In this document: positions 22,688 through 31,063 of the stretch, piece after piece
Position numbering within the stretch: position 1 is the first letter of the stretch
Layout of the letters: every line of letters starts with the position of its first letter
Assembly (NCBI RefSeq): GCF_022678645.1
Contig: NZ_JALBWV010000081.1
Coordinates: forward strand, 1-34,557
Direction of reading: 5' to 3'
DNA length: 34,557 nt
Source: Saccharopolyspora soli
GTDB taxonomy: Bacteria > Actinomycetota > Actinomycetes > Mycobacteriales > Pseudonocardiaceae
Program-made: the position numbers and the translations under genes
The notes under the pieces: model-generated
Told to the model about the DNA's origin: nothing
The model's input: the letters and a program-made list of their open reading frames with translations, nothing else
The model's database searches: none

Positions 22688-23464
22688 CTACGGGGTCTGC
22701 ACCTCGGTGGCGCCCGACCAGTGCACCGGCAGGGCCGGGTTGCCCGCCGAGGACCCGCCGTCGACCCGAAGGACCGCGCCGGTGATCCACTCCGCCTGCT
22801 CCGAGGCCAAGAAGAACACCGCCGAGGCGACGTCCGGAGGCTGGCCGATCCGGCCGAGCGCGTTGCCGGACACCGCCGCCGCGTATTCCTCGGTGATCGG
22901 GTTGACCTCCTGGCTGCTGCCAGCCACGAACCCCGGCGACACCGCGTTGACGCGGATCCCGTGCGCGCCGAGCTCCACCGCGCAGGACTTGGTGAGCATC
23001 TCCAGGGCCGCCTTGGAGGTCGCGTAGTGCGCCGCGCCAGGGCGCGCCCGGATCGCCGCGCCGGAGGCGATGTTGACGACGTTCGGGCGCCGACCCGCCG
23101 CCACGGCCAGCCGGGCCAGCGCGACCGTGGCCAGCATCGGGGCCCTGGTGTTGATCGCCATCACGTTGTCCCACATGGCGGCGGTCAGGTCGAGCAGCGG
23201 GGTGGCAGGCCAGATGCCTGCGGCGTTGACCAGCACGTCCACCGGGCCGCTGGTTTCCCACGCCCGCTCGACGAAGCGGTGTGCGTCGTTTTCCCGCAGG
23301 TCCGCCACGATCGCTTGGGCGCCCGGGATGTCGGCCAGGGCGGCGCCCAGCGGCTCGGCGCGGGTGTCCACCCCGGTGATCCGGTCGCCCGCCTCGGCGA
23401 AGCGGCGCGCGATCGCGCTGCCCAGTCCGCCAGCGGCGCCCGTCACCAGCACATGACGAGACAT
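22688..23464 (-). CDS. short-chain dehydrogenase/reductase (SDR)
   Basis: About 258 aa, NAD(P)-dependent oxidoreductase. Cofactor motif VTGAAGGLGSAIA (T-G-x-x-x-G-x-G), NAAGIW, catalytic Ser in VVNIASGAAI, and active-site YATSKAAL (Y-x-x-x-K). VDTRAEP after beta-2 has an Asp, favouring NAD(H). C-terminal LRVDGGSSAGNP is typical of classical SDRs. ATG at 23464 follows AGGAGG at six-base spacing, better than the GTG one codon upstream. It is the last gene of the likely minus-strand catabolic operon, 51 bases after the PanE-like gene. Substrate unknown. Confidence 0.9.
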   Translation of the reverse strand: MSRHVLVTGAAGGLGSAIARRFAEAGDRITGVDTRAEPLGAALADIPGAQAIVADLRENDAHRFVERAWETSGPVDVLVNAAGIWPATPLLDLTAAMWDNVMAINTRAPMLATVALARLAVAAGRRPNVVNIASGAAIRARPGAAHYATSKAALEMLTKSCAVELGAHGIRVNAVSPGFVAGSSQEVNPITEEYAAAVSGNALGRIGQPPDVASAVFFLASEQAEWITGAVLRVDGGSSAGNPALPVHWSGATEVQTP

Positions 23465-23515
23465 CACAATCCTCCTAGTGTCGCGGCCTCAGCCCGTGAT
23501 CCAGGTGCGGGCCGC

Positions 23516-24523
23516 TCACGCGACGGCCCGGTCCAGTTCGTCCAGGTTCTCCGGCGACATCGCCCGCCGCCCGTCCTCCAGCTCGCCGATCATCCGGATC
23601 ACCGCCGACACGCCGGGGCAGGCCAGCCCGTGCTCCTCGGCCAGCCGGAACATCGGGGCGAACATCGCGGGCACCTCGGTTTTGCGGTGCCGGACCGCGA
23701 TGTCGCGCCAGATCCCGGTCCGGTCCTTGGGCTGGGTGCGCAGCCACGCGCAGAACCGGTCCAGCGCCGCGCAGGTCGCCTCCTGGCTGGCCGAGGGTGC
23801 GAAGGCGTCGGATTCCCATGCGTCGAAGGGCTCCGGCGTGACGCCGAGCGCGGCGGAGACGGCGTAGACCTCGCGGGCCAGCGCCACCGCGAGCGCGCGG
23901 TGCTCGGAGATCGTCTGATGGATCGGCTGGTCGACGGTCGCGCTCGCCGCGCCGATCGCGCTGTACGCCTGCTTGGACCACAGGTGCCCGGCGACGTTCG
24001 TGCTCGCCTTCGCCGGACCCCAGGCTTGAAGGTCCGCCACGATCTGCCGGACGCGGGGGCCGATCGTCCCGTCCAGCTCGCCTACCACCAGCGCGCCAGG
24101 GCCGCCGTCGGCGATCACCCCGGGCTCGACCAGGTCCGCGAACAGGTTCACGAACGCCGAGATCGTGCGTTCCGGGCCGACGGCGGCGGCGATCTCCGCC
24201 TCGCACAGGCCGTTCTGCAGGCTCACCACGAAGCCGTCCGGGGTCAGCCGCGGCCGGATCCAGTCCACCGCCGTGCCGGTCGCCTGCGCCTTGACGGCCA
24301 GGATCACTCGCTCCAGCCGGCCGTCGAATTCCGCCGGGGTCACGGCCCGCAGCGGCTGCGTCTCGACCCGGCCGTCAGGCCGACGGATCGACAGGCCCCG
24401 CTGGGAGACCGCGTCGACGTGCGCGGTGTCGGTGTCCACCAGCAGCACCTCGTGGCCAGACTCGGCGAGGTGAAACGCGATCGTGCCGCCGATGGCGCCG
24501 CCGCCGACAATCGTGTAGATCAT
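23516..24523 (-). CDS. ketopantoate reductase-family (PanE/ApbA-like) oxidoreductase
   Basis: About 335 aa. Rossmann start IYTIVGGGAIGGTIAFHLA (GxGxxG), Asp/Thr after beta-2 (VDTDTAHV), then the 6PGDH-like VILAVKAQATGTAVDWI and SLQNGLCEAEI with the conserved Asn. True PanE reduces 2-ketopantoate, but many relatives in catabolic operons act on other 2-keto acids, and the context here (dipeptidase, amidohydrolase, transporter) argues for one of those. ATG at 24523 follows GGAAGGAGAG. Its start overlaps the stop of the truncated M20 gene (ATGA), so the two are translationally coupled. Confidence 0.85.
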   Translation of the reverse strand: MIYTIVGGGAIGGTIAFHLAESGHEVLLVDTDTAHVDAVSQRGLSIRRPDGRVETQPLRAVTPAEFDGRLERVILAVKAQATGTAVDWIRPRLTPDGFVVSLQNGLCEAEIAAAVGPERTISAFVNLFADLVEPGVIADGGPGALVVGELDGTIGPRVRQIVADLQAWGPAKASTNVAGHLWSKQAYSAIGAASATVDQPIHQTISEHRALAVALAREVYAVSAALGVTPEPFDAWESDAFAPSASQEATCAALDRFCAWLRTQPKDRTGIWRDIAVRHRKTEVPAMFAPMFRLAEEHGLACPGVSAVIRMIGELEDGRRAMSPENLDELDRAVA

Positions 24524-25008
24524 TGCAACTCTCCTTCCGCCCCAGGCCGTTGCGTCGTGCCCGCAGGCGTGCTAGCACCGGGGTGCCGCGACGAGAAGCC
24601 GAGCCGGGTCGGCCTGTGATCGTCCTGTATGGACTTCAGGATCGGCAGCGCGTCCATGTCGCAGCGCAGCGCGACGGTCGGGCCGGGCCGGTTGCCGGTG
24701 AGTTCGGCCACCACTGCGGTGTTGCCCCCGCGCAGCTGCTGCACCAGTGGGCTCGGCACGCCCTCCTCAAGCGCCCGCTGCTCGGCAGCGTCCAGCACCT
24801 GGGCGTCCGGAAGGCCCGGCAGGCCGGTGATGTCGAAAACGTCGCGGCCGCAGCGGGCCGTCCAGCCGAGCCGCTCCAACGCGGTCAGCACCAGCGCGGC
24901 GGTCCGGATCTCGGTGAAGCCGAGCTCCGGATGCGCGTGCAGGTCCCGCCGCACCGCGACCACGTCGTCCACATCGTCCAGATAGGACGGACGCGGGGTC
25001 GGGCTCAT
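24520..25008 (-). pseudogene. truncated, frameshifted M20-type amidohydrolase fragment
   Basis: The frame encodes 162 aa. Its first ~130 residues match the N-terminus of M20 amidohydrolases (RRDLHAHPELGFTEIRTA, then VALRCDMDALPI and DDHRPTRLGFSSRHPG). Normal members run on as HPGAMHACGHD. Here the bases read HPGA, then AG, and the HACGHD codons sit in another frame, which restoring a single missing T (AG to ATG) would reconcile. Even in the restored frame the remaining ~250 residues, including the dimerisation domain and most metal ligands, are gone, replaced by the PanE-like start. Start and stop overlap neighbours (ATGA at both ends), so it may still be translated for coupling. A sequencing error cannot explain the truncation. 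Confidence 0.75.
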
Positions 25009-26195
25009 TGCGGTAGATCCGGTCCGCTGGTGGCGAATTCCTGCCGCGCGGCCGCGAACAGCCCCGGGTCGGCGAGCAGGTCCGCGCCGGTGCAGGCCAG
25101 CGCGGTGGCCATGGCCAGCATCGCGGCCTGGGCCCTCGGGGTCGCCACGGCCTCGGCCATCGCGATCGAGTGCGTCGGGGTGCCAGTGTCCATCACCTGC
25201 AAATAGGGATGGATCGCCGGGAGCACGAGGCTGACGTTGCCGATGTCGGAGGATCCGGTGCCGCCGCGCAGGATCGGCTGTTCCACGGCGACCCCCTGGC
25301 CGCGCAGGTGCTCGGCGACCCGCTCGGCGATCACGTGGTTGTTCTTGCGTTCGGCGTAGACGACGCCGCGCGTGATCCGCACGGAGGTTCCGGTCGCGCT
25401 GGCCGCGGCACGCGCCACTGCCTCCACCCGCTCGGTCAGGTCGTTGAGCACGTCGCTGGTCAACGCGCGGACCATGAACTCAGCCCTGGTGTAGGCCGGG
25501 ATCACGTTGGCCGCCTCGCCGCCGTGCGTGATGATCCCGTGCATCCGGCTGGTTTCCGGGATGAACTGGCGCAGCGAGTCCACCCCGGTGAAGAACTGGA
25601 GCACCGCCGCGAGCGCGCTGCGGCCCTCCTGCGGGGTGGCCGCGGCGTGCGTGGCCACGCCGTCGAACTCAAGCACGATCTTGCGGGAGGCGGTGGCGTG
25701 CCGGATCGGCATCGTGCGGTCGCCGGGGTGGAACATCAGCGCCGCGTCGATGCCCTCGAACGCGTCGGCCTCCAGCAGCAGAACCTTGCCACCGGCCCCC
25801 TCTTCCCCTGGCGTGCCGATGCAGGCGATGGTGCCGGGAAGTTCCGGCGCGGCGCGGCGCAACGCCAGCGCGGCACCGAGGCCGCCAGCCGCGATCAAGT
25901 TGTGCCCGCACCCGTGCCCGATCCCCGGCAGCGCGTCGTACTCGCACAGGAAGGCGATCGTCGGGGTGCCTTCGCCCGCCGTGCCGCGAAACGCCGTCTT
26001 CAGCCCGCCGAGCTCATTGGTCACCTCGAAACCGTTGTCCGCCAACAGAGTGCTCAGCCGCCGCGCGGCGTACTCCTCTTCCAGCGCGAGTTCGGGGTTG
26101 GCATGCAGGTCGAGGCTCAGCCCAACCAGGGTGTCCGACAGTGCCGAGATCTCCTCGGCGATGCGCGCGTGGACCTCGCTACTCGCGCCGGTCAC
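25005..26195 (-). CDS. M20-family amidohydrolase/peptidase (AbgB/PM20D2-like)
   Basis: About 396 aa, full length. Metal-ligand regions: DLHANPELALEEEYAARRL, CEYDALPGIGHGCGHNLIA (the D-A-L-P and C-G-H-N signatures), catalytic Glu pair in GTPGEEGAGGK, and a distal HSIAMAEAVATPRAQ. The inserted lid domain begins KIVLEFDGVATHAAATP. CEYDALPGIGHGCGHN groups it with p-aminobenzoyl-glutamate hydrolase subunit B and PM20D2 rather than with hippurate hydrolases. It should cleave a peptide-like amide. GTG at 26195 follows GAAGGAGGA. It overlaps the truncated M20 gene downstream and lies 27 bases after the M19 dipeptidase. Confidence 0.9.
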   Translation of the reverse strand: MTGASSEVHARIAEEISALSDTLVGLSLDLHANPELALEEEYAARRLSTLLADNGFEVTNELGGLKTAFRGTAGEGTPTIAFLCEYDALPGIGHGCGHNLIAAGGLGAALALRRAAPELPGTIACIGTPGEEGAGGKVLLLEADAFEGIDAALMFHPGDRTMPIRHATASRKIVLEFDGVATHAAATPQEGRSALAAVLQFFTGVDSLRQFIPETSRMHGIITHGGEAANVIPAYTRAEFMVRALTSDVLNDLTERVEAVARAAASATGTSVRITRGVVYAERKNNHVIAERVAEHLRGQGVAVEQPILRGGTGSSDIGNVSLVLPAIHPYLQVMDTGTPTHSIAMAEAVATPRAQAAMLAMATALACTGADLLADPGLFAAARQEFATSGPDLPQ

Positions 26196-26222
26196 GGATC
26201 CTCCTTCTCGTGTCTGAACCTG

Positions 26223-27317
26223 CTACCGCAGCACGGATTCCAGTACCCGGGCGGCGTTGGCGCCGAGCACCTTGGCGATGTCCGCGTCGGACCAGCCGCG
26301 CCGCACCAGCCAGCTGGCCGCGTTGCGGGGCGCCTCCGCCGGGTTTTCCATACCGGCCACGTAGTCCGGCAGCGCGAGCCGCTCGTAGCCGGGAACCGGC
26401 TGCGGCGACCACCCGGCAGCGGAGTAGAGCTGGGTGTGGTCGCCGAAGAAGGTGTCCGGGCCGAGCCCGACGTGGTCGACGCCGACGAGTTCGGCGACGT
26501 ACTCCACGTGCGCCATCACCGCGTCGAGGTCGTGGGTGGTGTCGGCGGACACCCTGGTCGATCCGGGCGCGGCCTCGATGCCGATCACGCCGCCGGTGTC
26601 GGCCACCGCGCGCAGCACGTCGTCCGGCTTCATCCGGGCGCTCGGCCACAGCGAGCGAGCCCCGGCATGGCTGATCACCACCGGCGCGGTGCTCAGCGCC
26701 GCTGCCTCGATGCTTGTCCGGTCGCCGACATGCGACAGGTCAACCAGCATGTGCAGGTCGTTGAGCATGGCCACGGCCCGGCGCCCCGGTTCGGTCAGCC
26801 CGCCGTCGGTGCTCTGCCCGAGGCCGCCGCCGAGGGCGTTGCCGGTGTTGTAGACCAGTCCGGCCGAGCGGAACCCGGCCCGGTACAACTCCTCGATGCC
26901 GACGAGGTCGGTGCCGATGCTGCCGAGGTCCTCAAGCGCCAGCAGCACGGCGGACCCCTCGCCGCGCATGGCCAGCGCCAGGCTCTCCGCCCCGGACAGC
27001 TCCGGGCCCAACAGCTGCGGCCGCATGGCCGCCGCCCAGGACAGCAGGCGGCGCTGGTCCGGCTCGGCCAGCGCGCTCGCCAGCACGACGTTCAGTCCGG
27101 ACCGGACGATGGCGTCGCCGCCGAACACGTCGGCACTCTGTCCACTGTGTAGTTTCCACGTCTCGGCGGTGAGCGGGTCGGGCAGGCGGATCGGGTGGTC
27201 GTGCAGCGAGATCACCGTGCCTGCCAGCAGGCGCTCAACGCGTTGCGACTGCGCGGAGTCCAGCTCCATCGGGTACTCGGGAAGCCGCCCGCTGTCGGCG
27301 GCGAGCGTGACGGTCAT
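26223..27317 (-). CDS. membrane dipeptidase family (M19, renal dipeptidase-like)
   Basis: About 364 aa, TIM-barrel metallopeptidase. VISLHDHP corresponds to the first metal-binding D-x-H segment (usually DGHND); then ALEDLGSIGTD, MLVDLSHVGDRT, VVISHAGARSLWP (conserved His-Ala/Ser region), and VDHVGLGPDTFFGD near the end. Family members hydrolyse dipeptides, including ones with D-residues or beta-lactam-like bonds. No signal peptide is evident. ATG at 27317 overlaps the stop of a small upstream ORF (ATGA). Follows an MHS transporter, so import followed by hydrolysis of a dipeptide-like nutrient is a reasonable inference. Confidence 0.87.
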   Translation of the reverse strand: MTVTLAADSGRLPEYPMELDSAQSQRVERLLAGTVISLHDHPIRLPDPLTAETWKLHSGQSADVFGGDAIVRSGLNVVLASALAEPDQRRLLSWAAAMRPQLLGPELSGAESLALAMRGEGSAVLLALEDLGSIGTDLVGIEELYRAGFRSAGLVYNTGNALGGGLGQSTDGGLTEPGRRAVAMLNDLHMLVDLSHVGDRTSIEAAALSTAPVVISHAGARSLWPSARMKPDDVLRAVADTGGVIGIEAAPGSTRVSADTTHDLDAVMAHVEYVAELVGVDHVGLGPDTFFGDHTQLYSAAGWSPQPVPGYERLALPDYVAGMENPAEAPRNAASWLVRRGWSDADIAKVLGANAARVLESVLR

Positions 27318-27469
27318 GACCAGTCCGCCTCCAGTTCCGCCTCTCCGCGATTCGCAGTGGTGGTGGCGTCCACACGAATCTCGCGTTTCGTGGTTGCTTG
27401 TGGCTGGTTTGCGTCACGGTCCCCTGGGGTGCGGTTGAGGAGGACTGGGGTTGACACAGGGCTACTCAT
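27314..27469 (-). CDS. small translationally coupled protein, 51 aa
   Basis: ATG at 27469 lies in the ATGA that ends the MHS transporter, and the stop lies in the ATGA that begins the M19 dipeptidase, so this 51-codon frame exactly fills the space with four-base overlaps on both sides. Product: hydrophilic, Thr- and Arg-rich (MSSPVSTPVLLNRTPGDRDA ... ANRGEAELEADWS), no membrane span or known motif. The double overlap is what makes it credible. It could be a bridging peptide that couples translation, or a small accessory factor for the transporter or dipeptidase. I recognise no family. Confidence 0.6.
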   Translation of the reverse strand: MSSPVSTPVLLNRTPGDRDANQPQATTKREIRVDATTTANRGEAELEADWS

Positions 27470-28785
27470 GCCCGCATCTCCACATCGGTGGTGTCGACCT
27501 TCTTGGTTTCCTTCATGAAGTAGAAGAACAACCCGGTCACCAGCGCGCACACGCTCACGTACAGCGGAACCGCCCAGAGATTGCCCTTGGAACCGAAGAA
27601 CTGCATGACGTTCGGCGCGGTGCCGCCGAAGATGGCGTTGGAGATGGCGTACGGGAAGGCGATGCCGATCGTGCGCACCTGCGGCGGGAACAGCTCGGCG
27701 AACACAGTGGCCAGGTTGGAGTGGTTCAGCGACAGGAACGCCATGCCGATGACCGAGACAAGCAGGACGCTGCCGAAGCTGCCGCCCATCGTCAGCAGCA
27801 ACGGGAAGGGCAGGATCACGAAGGCGGTCGCGTAGACCAGCATGGTCGGCCTGCGCCCGAACCGGTCGGACAGCAGCGCGGAGAACGGCAGGACAACGAC
27901 GAAGAACGCCAGCGCGATCGTGTTCGCCAGCTGCGCGTCGGCCTTGTCCGCGCCGACCGTGAGCACCGCGTACGTCGGCAGGTAGGTCAGCCACATGTAG
28001 GTGATCACCGAGCCTGCGATCGAGATGCCGAACACGAACCAGGCGCCGCGGCGGTGGCCAGCGGACATCGAGCGGAACGGGGTGGCCTCCCGGCGGCCGG
28101 TGCGCTCGAGCATCTTGAACGTCTCCGGCTCGGCCATCCTGCGGCGGATGTACAGGCCGATCAGGCCGATGACGGCGCCGAGCGCGAACGGGATCCGCCA
28201 GCCCCAGGAGTCGAGCTGGCCGCTGTCCAGGACATGCGTGAGCACGGTCGCGCTCAGCGAGGCGAGCAGGATACCCAGCGACACCGAGACCTGCTGGAAG
28301 GAACCGGCGAACGCGCGGCGGTTCGGCTTGGCCCACTCCACCAGGAACGACGCCGAGGTGCCGAACTCGCCGCCGGTCGAGAAGCCCTGCAGCAGTCGGC
28401 CGATCACCAGCAGCACCGGCGCGAGCCAACCGATCGTCGCGTAGTTGGGCGAGATCGCCAGCAACAGCGAGCCACCGGCCATGAGCAGGATGGTCAGGGT
28501 CATCCCATGCCGACGACCGTGCCGGTCCGCGTAGATGCCCAGCACCGCCGCGCCGATCGGGCGCATGAAGAAGCTGATCGCGAACACCAGCAGCGTGAGC
28601 AGCGTGGCGGAGCTGCCGCTGCCTGGGAAGAACTGGCGGGCGAAGTAGGGGGTGAAGAAGCCGTAGATCGACCAGTCGAACCACTCGACGAAGTTGCCGA
28701 TGGTGCCGACGACCAGGGCGCGGCCGGTGCCCACACCCGCCCCCGCTGCCGGAGTTCCGGGTATGGCCGTGCTGGAGGAGGTCAT
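27466..28785 (-). CDS. MFS transporter, metabolite:H+ symporter (MHS) type
   Basis: About 439 aa, 12 predicted membrane spans. Hallmarks of the MHS group (ShiA/ProP/KgtP): VVGTIGNFVEWFDWSIYGFF in span 1, RPIGAAVLGIYADRHGRRHG in the first loop, GFSTGGEFGTSASFLVEWA, then LSDRFGRRPTML in the second half. It would import a carboxylate, betaine or amide-type solute with protons. ATG at 28785 follows GGAG at suitable spacing. First gene of the minus-strand operon, divergent from a tandem-AsnC regulator. Confidence 0.92.
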   Translation of the reverse strand: MTSSSTAIPGTPAAGAGVGTGRALVVGTIGNFVEWFDWSIYGFFTPYFARQFFPGSGSSATLLTLLVFAISFFMRPIGAAVLGIYADRHGRRHGMTLTILLMAGGSLLLAISPNYATIGWLAPVLLVIGRLLQGFSTGGEFGTSASFLVEWAKPNRRAFAGSFQQVSVSLGILLASLSATVLTHVLDSGQLDSWGWRIPFALGAVIGLIGLYIRRRMAEPETFKMLERTGRREATPFRSMSAGHRRGAWFVFGISIAGSVITYMWLTYLPTYAVLTVGADKADAQLANTIALAFFVVVLPFSALLSDRFGRRPTMLVYATAFVILPFPLLLTMGGSFGSVLLVSVIGMAFLSLNHSNLATVFAELFPPQVRTIGIAFPYAISNAIFGGTAPNVMQFFGSKGNLWAVPLYVSVCALVTGLFFYFMKETKKVDTTDVEMRA

Positions 28786-28875
28786 GATCTGCTCCGCCGG
28801 GAGAGGTACCGAGCAGCCGATCCGCTCGGTATGACGCGGAGTAGTTCAGACCGAGCAACGGCGAACAGGCAATGT

Positions 28876-28903
28876 TTGACGGACATGTGCAAGGATCTAT
28901 CAA
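28876..28903 (+). promoter_or_regulatory. putative promoter and operator region between divergent genes
   Basis: TTGACG (28876-28881) and TATCAA (28898-28903), 16 bases apart, form a -35/-10-like pair about 25 bases before the AsnC-type regulator. The sequence around it has a loose TTTGA...TCAA symmetry with ACATGT near the middle, suitable for an Lrp/AsnC-type operator that could also face the transporter. Function inferred. Confidence 0.35.
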
Positions 28904-28927
28904 TGCATGGCGCTATTTTGATGGGCA

Positions 28928-29950
28928 ATGTTTCCGATGGATGACCTGGACCGGCTCGTCGTCGCGGCGCTGATCGCGAATCCGAGGGCGAGCTGGCCAG
29001 CGATTGCCCGCGCTGTGGAGACCTCGGAGGCCACGGTGTCCCGGCGCGCCACGAGGCTGCTGGCCTCCGGCGAGGTGAACGTCGCCGCGAACCTGGACGT
29101 GCTGGCGACCGGGCGAGGCGTTCCCGTGTTCGTCCGGGTGCGCTGCGCGCCCGGCGCCGCGGTCGCCGTGGCCAACGCCATCTCGGACTGGCCGAGCGTC
29201 CGGTTCGTCTCGCTGGTCTCCGGCGTGGCGGACTGCCTGGTGGAGCTGGTGGCGGTCGATCGGAGCCACCTGCTGGAGCTGACCATGTTGCGGCTTCCGA
29301 AGCTGCCAGGGGTGACCGGCGGGAGCAGTGAGGTGGTGTTGCGCCGGTTCACCTCCGGCGTGCGATGGAACCCGGGACTGCTGCCCCCGGAGAAGGTGGC
29401 GGCGCTGCGTGCCGAGCGGATCGACCGTTGGGAGCGGCCGCACCCGACCGACCTCGCGCCGCCGCTGACGGAGCTGGACGAGACGCTGGCTGCCGCGCTG
29501 GCCTCGGACGGCCGGATGCGGTGGAGCGAGTTGGCCGCCCGCCCCGGCGTCATGCAGAGCACCGCGCGCCGCCGGGTGGAGAACCTGTGCCGCAGCGGCG
29601 CGCTGCGGCTGCGCACGGTGGTCGAGCCGGAGACGATCGGGCTGACGGTCACCGCGTTCCTCTGGCTGCGAGTGGATCCGCGGCGGGTGGACCAGGTCGC
29701 CCAGCGGCTCGCCGACCACCCGGCCGTGCTGCTGCTGTGCGCGACGGCGGGCGAGCACAACATGTGCGCGGAGGTCGCGGTGGCCGACTACCCCGGCCTG
29801 CACCGGTTCCTGACGGGCACGCTCGGCGGCATCGCTGGCATCCAGGGAGTCGACGTCACGCTCACGCTGCGCACCCTCAAGCGCGCGTCGATCGTGCGGC
29901 CCTGGTTTCCTGAGACGCTCGGAGAAACCGACATCAGCGGCCATTCCTGA
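28928..29950 (+). CDS. Lrp/AsnC-family regulator with two tandem modules
   Basis: About 340 aa, twice the usual AsnC length. The N-terminal module begins MDDLDRLVVAALIANPRASW and continues AIARAVETSEATVSRRATRL (HTH), then an effector (RAM-like) domain. A second module begins LTELDETLAAALASDGRMRW, with a second HTH (SELAARPGVMQSTARRRVENL) and a second effector-like domain. This double build occurs in some actinobacterial regulators of amino-acid or peptide use. Start at 28928; ATG three codons later (28937) is an alternative. Divergent from the MHS transporter operon, its likely target. Confidence 0.88.
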   Translation: MFPMDDLDRLVVAALIANPRASWPAIARAVETSEATVSRRATRLLASGEVNVAANLDVLATGRGVPVFVRVRCAPGAAVAVANAISDWPSVRFVSLVSGVADCLVELVAVDRSHLLELTMLRLPKLPGVTGGSSEVVLRRFTSGVRWNPGLLPPEKVAALRAERIDRWERPHPTDLAPPLTELDETLAAALASDGRMRWSELAARPGVMQSTARRRVENLCRSGALRLRTVVEPETIGLTVTAFLWLRVDPRRVDQVAQRLADHPAVLLLCATAGEHNMCAEVAVADYPGLHRFLTGTLGGIAGIQGVDVTLTLRTLKRASIVRPWFPETLGETDISGHS

Positions 29951-30231
29951 CGGCGTTTGCCGCCGGGTTGGGTCGTTCCTAGCCGAGCAGTTCGGTGAGC
30001 AGGCCGTTGACCTCGGCGACGTCCGCGCCCGAACGCGGGCGGCCCTCATCGGTGCCAGTCGCCACGCGGTCGCGCACGAGCCCACCGGACCATGCGGCTG
30101 CTCCTGGAAGTGCCTTCCCGTTCGGCGAACCCGGACCTTCAGAAGGCCCAGTTTCCCTTACCGCACAACCACTTTCCCCATCTCAGGTCTGCGGCAGCGG
30201 ACCGCCCTCTGGCGATCCAACCGACTGACCC
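29951..30231. other. gap with a C-terminal gene remnant on the minus strand
   Basis: No intact gene. On the minus strand a frame ending TAG at 29980-29982 reads ...RDRVATGTDEGRPRSGADVA..., then EVNGLLTELLG, a sequence that looks like the end of a real protein but has no start or upstream body here, so it is probably a relic. I do not recognise its family. Confidence 0.35.
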
Positions 30232-30260
30232 TTGTACGGTCCGGGTCGCTGGCCTAACCT
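30232..30260 (+). promoter_or_regulatory. promoter with possible leaderless start for the GntR gene
   Basis: TTGTAC (30232-30237) and TAACCT (30255-30260) are separated by 17 bases; the -10 ends six bases before ATG at 30267, and no ribosome binding site precedes that ATG. This fits a leaderless message for the regulator. Confidence 0.45.
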
Positions 30261-30266
30261 CTTGGG

Positions 30267-31010
30267 ATGCAGTCTCCAGACCAATCGGGGGCATCATCCC
30301 GGCCGCAGCGACGGTACTTGCGCATAGCGCAAGCGCTGCTGAGCGAGATACAGCAGGAGGGCTTGGCCGCTGGCGCTCGACTGCCGTCAGATCGCGAACT
30401 CGCGACCAGGTTCGAGGCGTCCCGGGTAAGCGTGCGGGAGGCGCTCTTCGCACTGGAGCTAAGCGGCGCCATCGTCGTGCGGCACGGGGACGGTACGTAC
30501 GTTGCCGACTTGAGTCGCGGGCTCTCCAAGCGCTATGGACATGAGATCGGCTCAACGCCCGAGCACGTGATCGCAGCTCGGCTCGTAGTCGAGCCACCGG
30601 TTTCCCGCCTTCTCGCGGCAACCCCAGGTGATCTCGACCTCGATGAGGTTCAGCGCGATCTCGACGTGGCCACCCGCTTGATCGACGAGCCAGCACGACT
30701 TCCCGACTTCGTCAATCATTCAATGGCTTTCCATGCGAATCTGGCCGCCATGTGCCCGAACCACATCCTCAACCACTTTGCGTCGGAATTGGTTGAGATT
30801 GACCGGCAGCCCTTGTGGGTCTTGATAAACCAGATCATCCTCCAGGACCGGGAGAACCGAGTCCAACTGATTGAAGATCACCAACGCGTCCTCGACGCAA
30901 TACGTAGCGATGGCCCCCAACGGGCCGAGGACGCCATGAAGGATCATCTCCAGCGAAACAAGGAACAACTCTTCCCCGGGCAGCGGGAGAGCGATTGGCC
31001 AGATTTCTGA
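30267..31010 (+). CDS. FadR-type GntR-family transcriptional regulator
   Basis: About 247 aa. N-terminal winged HTH: RYLRIAQALLSEIQQEGLAAG, ARLPSDRELATRFEASRVSVREAL, and LELSGAIVVRHGDGTYVAD. C-terminal FCD all-helical domain: RLVVEPPVSRLLA, FHANLAAMC and LIEDHQRVLDAIRSDGP, with the Asp/His ligands that usually bind a metal and a small carboxylate. First gene of the plus-strand cassette and probably its local repressor. The codon third positions hold visibly more A/T than in the left half of the window. Confidence 0.92.
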   Translation: MQSPDQSGASSRPQRRYLRIAQALLSEIQQEGLAAGARLPSDRELATRFEASRVSVREALFALELSGAIVVRHGDGTYVADLSRGLSKRYGHEIGSTPEHVIAARLVVEPPVSRLLAATPGDLDLDEVQRDLDVATRLIDEPARLPDFVNHSMAFHANLAAMCPNHILNHFASELVEIDRQPLWVLINQIILQDRENRVQLIEDHQRVLDAIRSDGPQRAEDAMKDHLQRNKEQLFPGQRESDWPDF

Positions 31011-31063
31011 CCAGTCGCAGTTCCTGCACTTGCTGAGCGGCATCCACGTATAGAAGAAGGATC

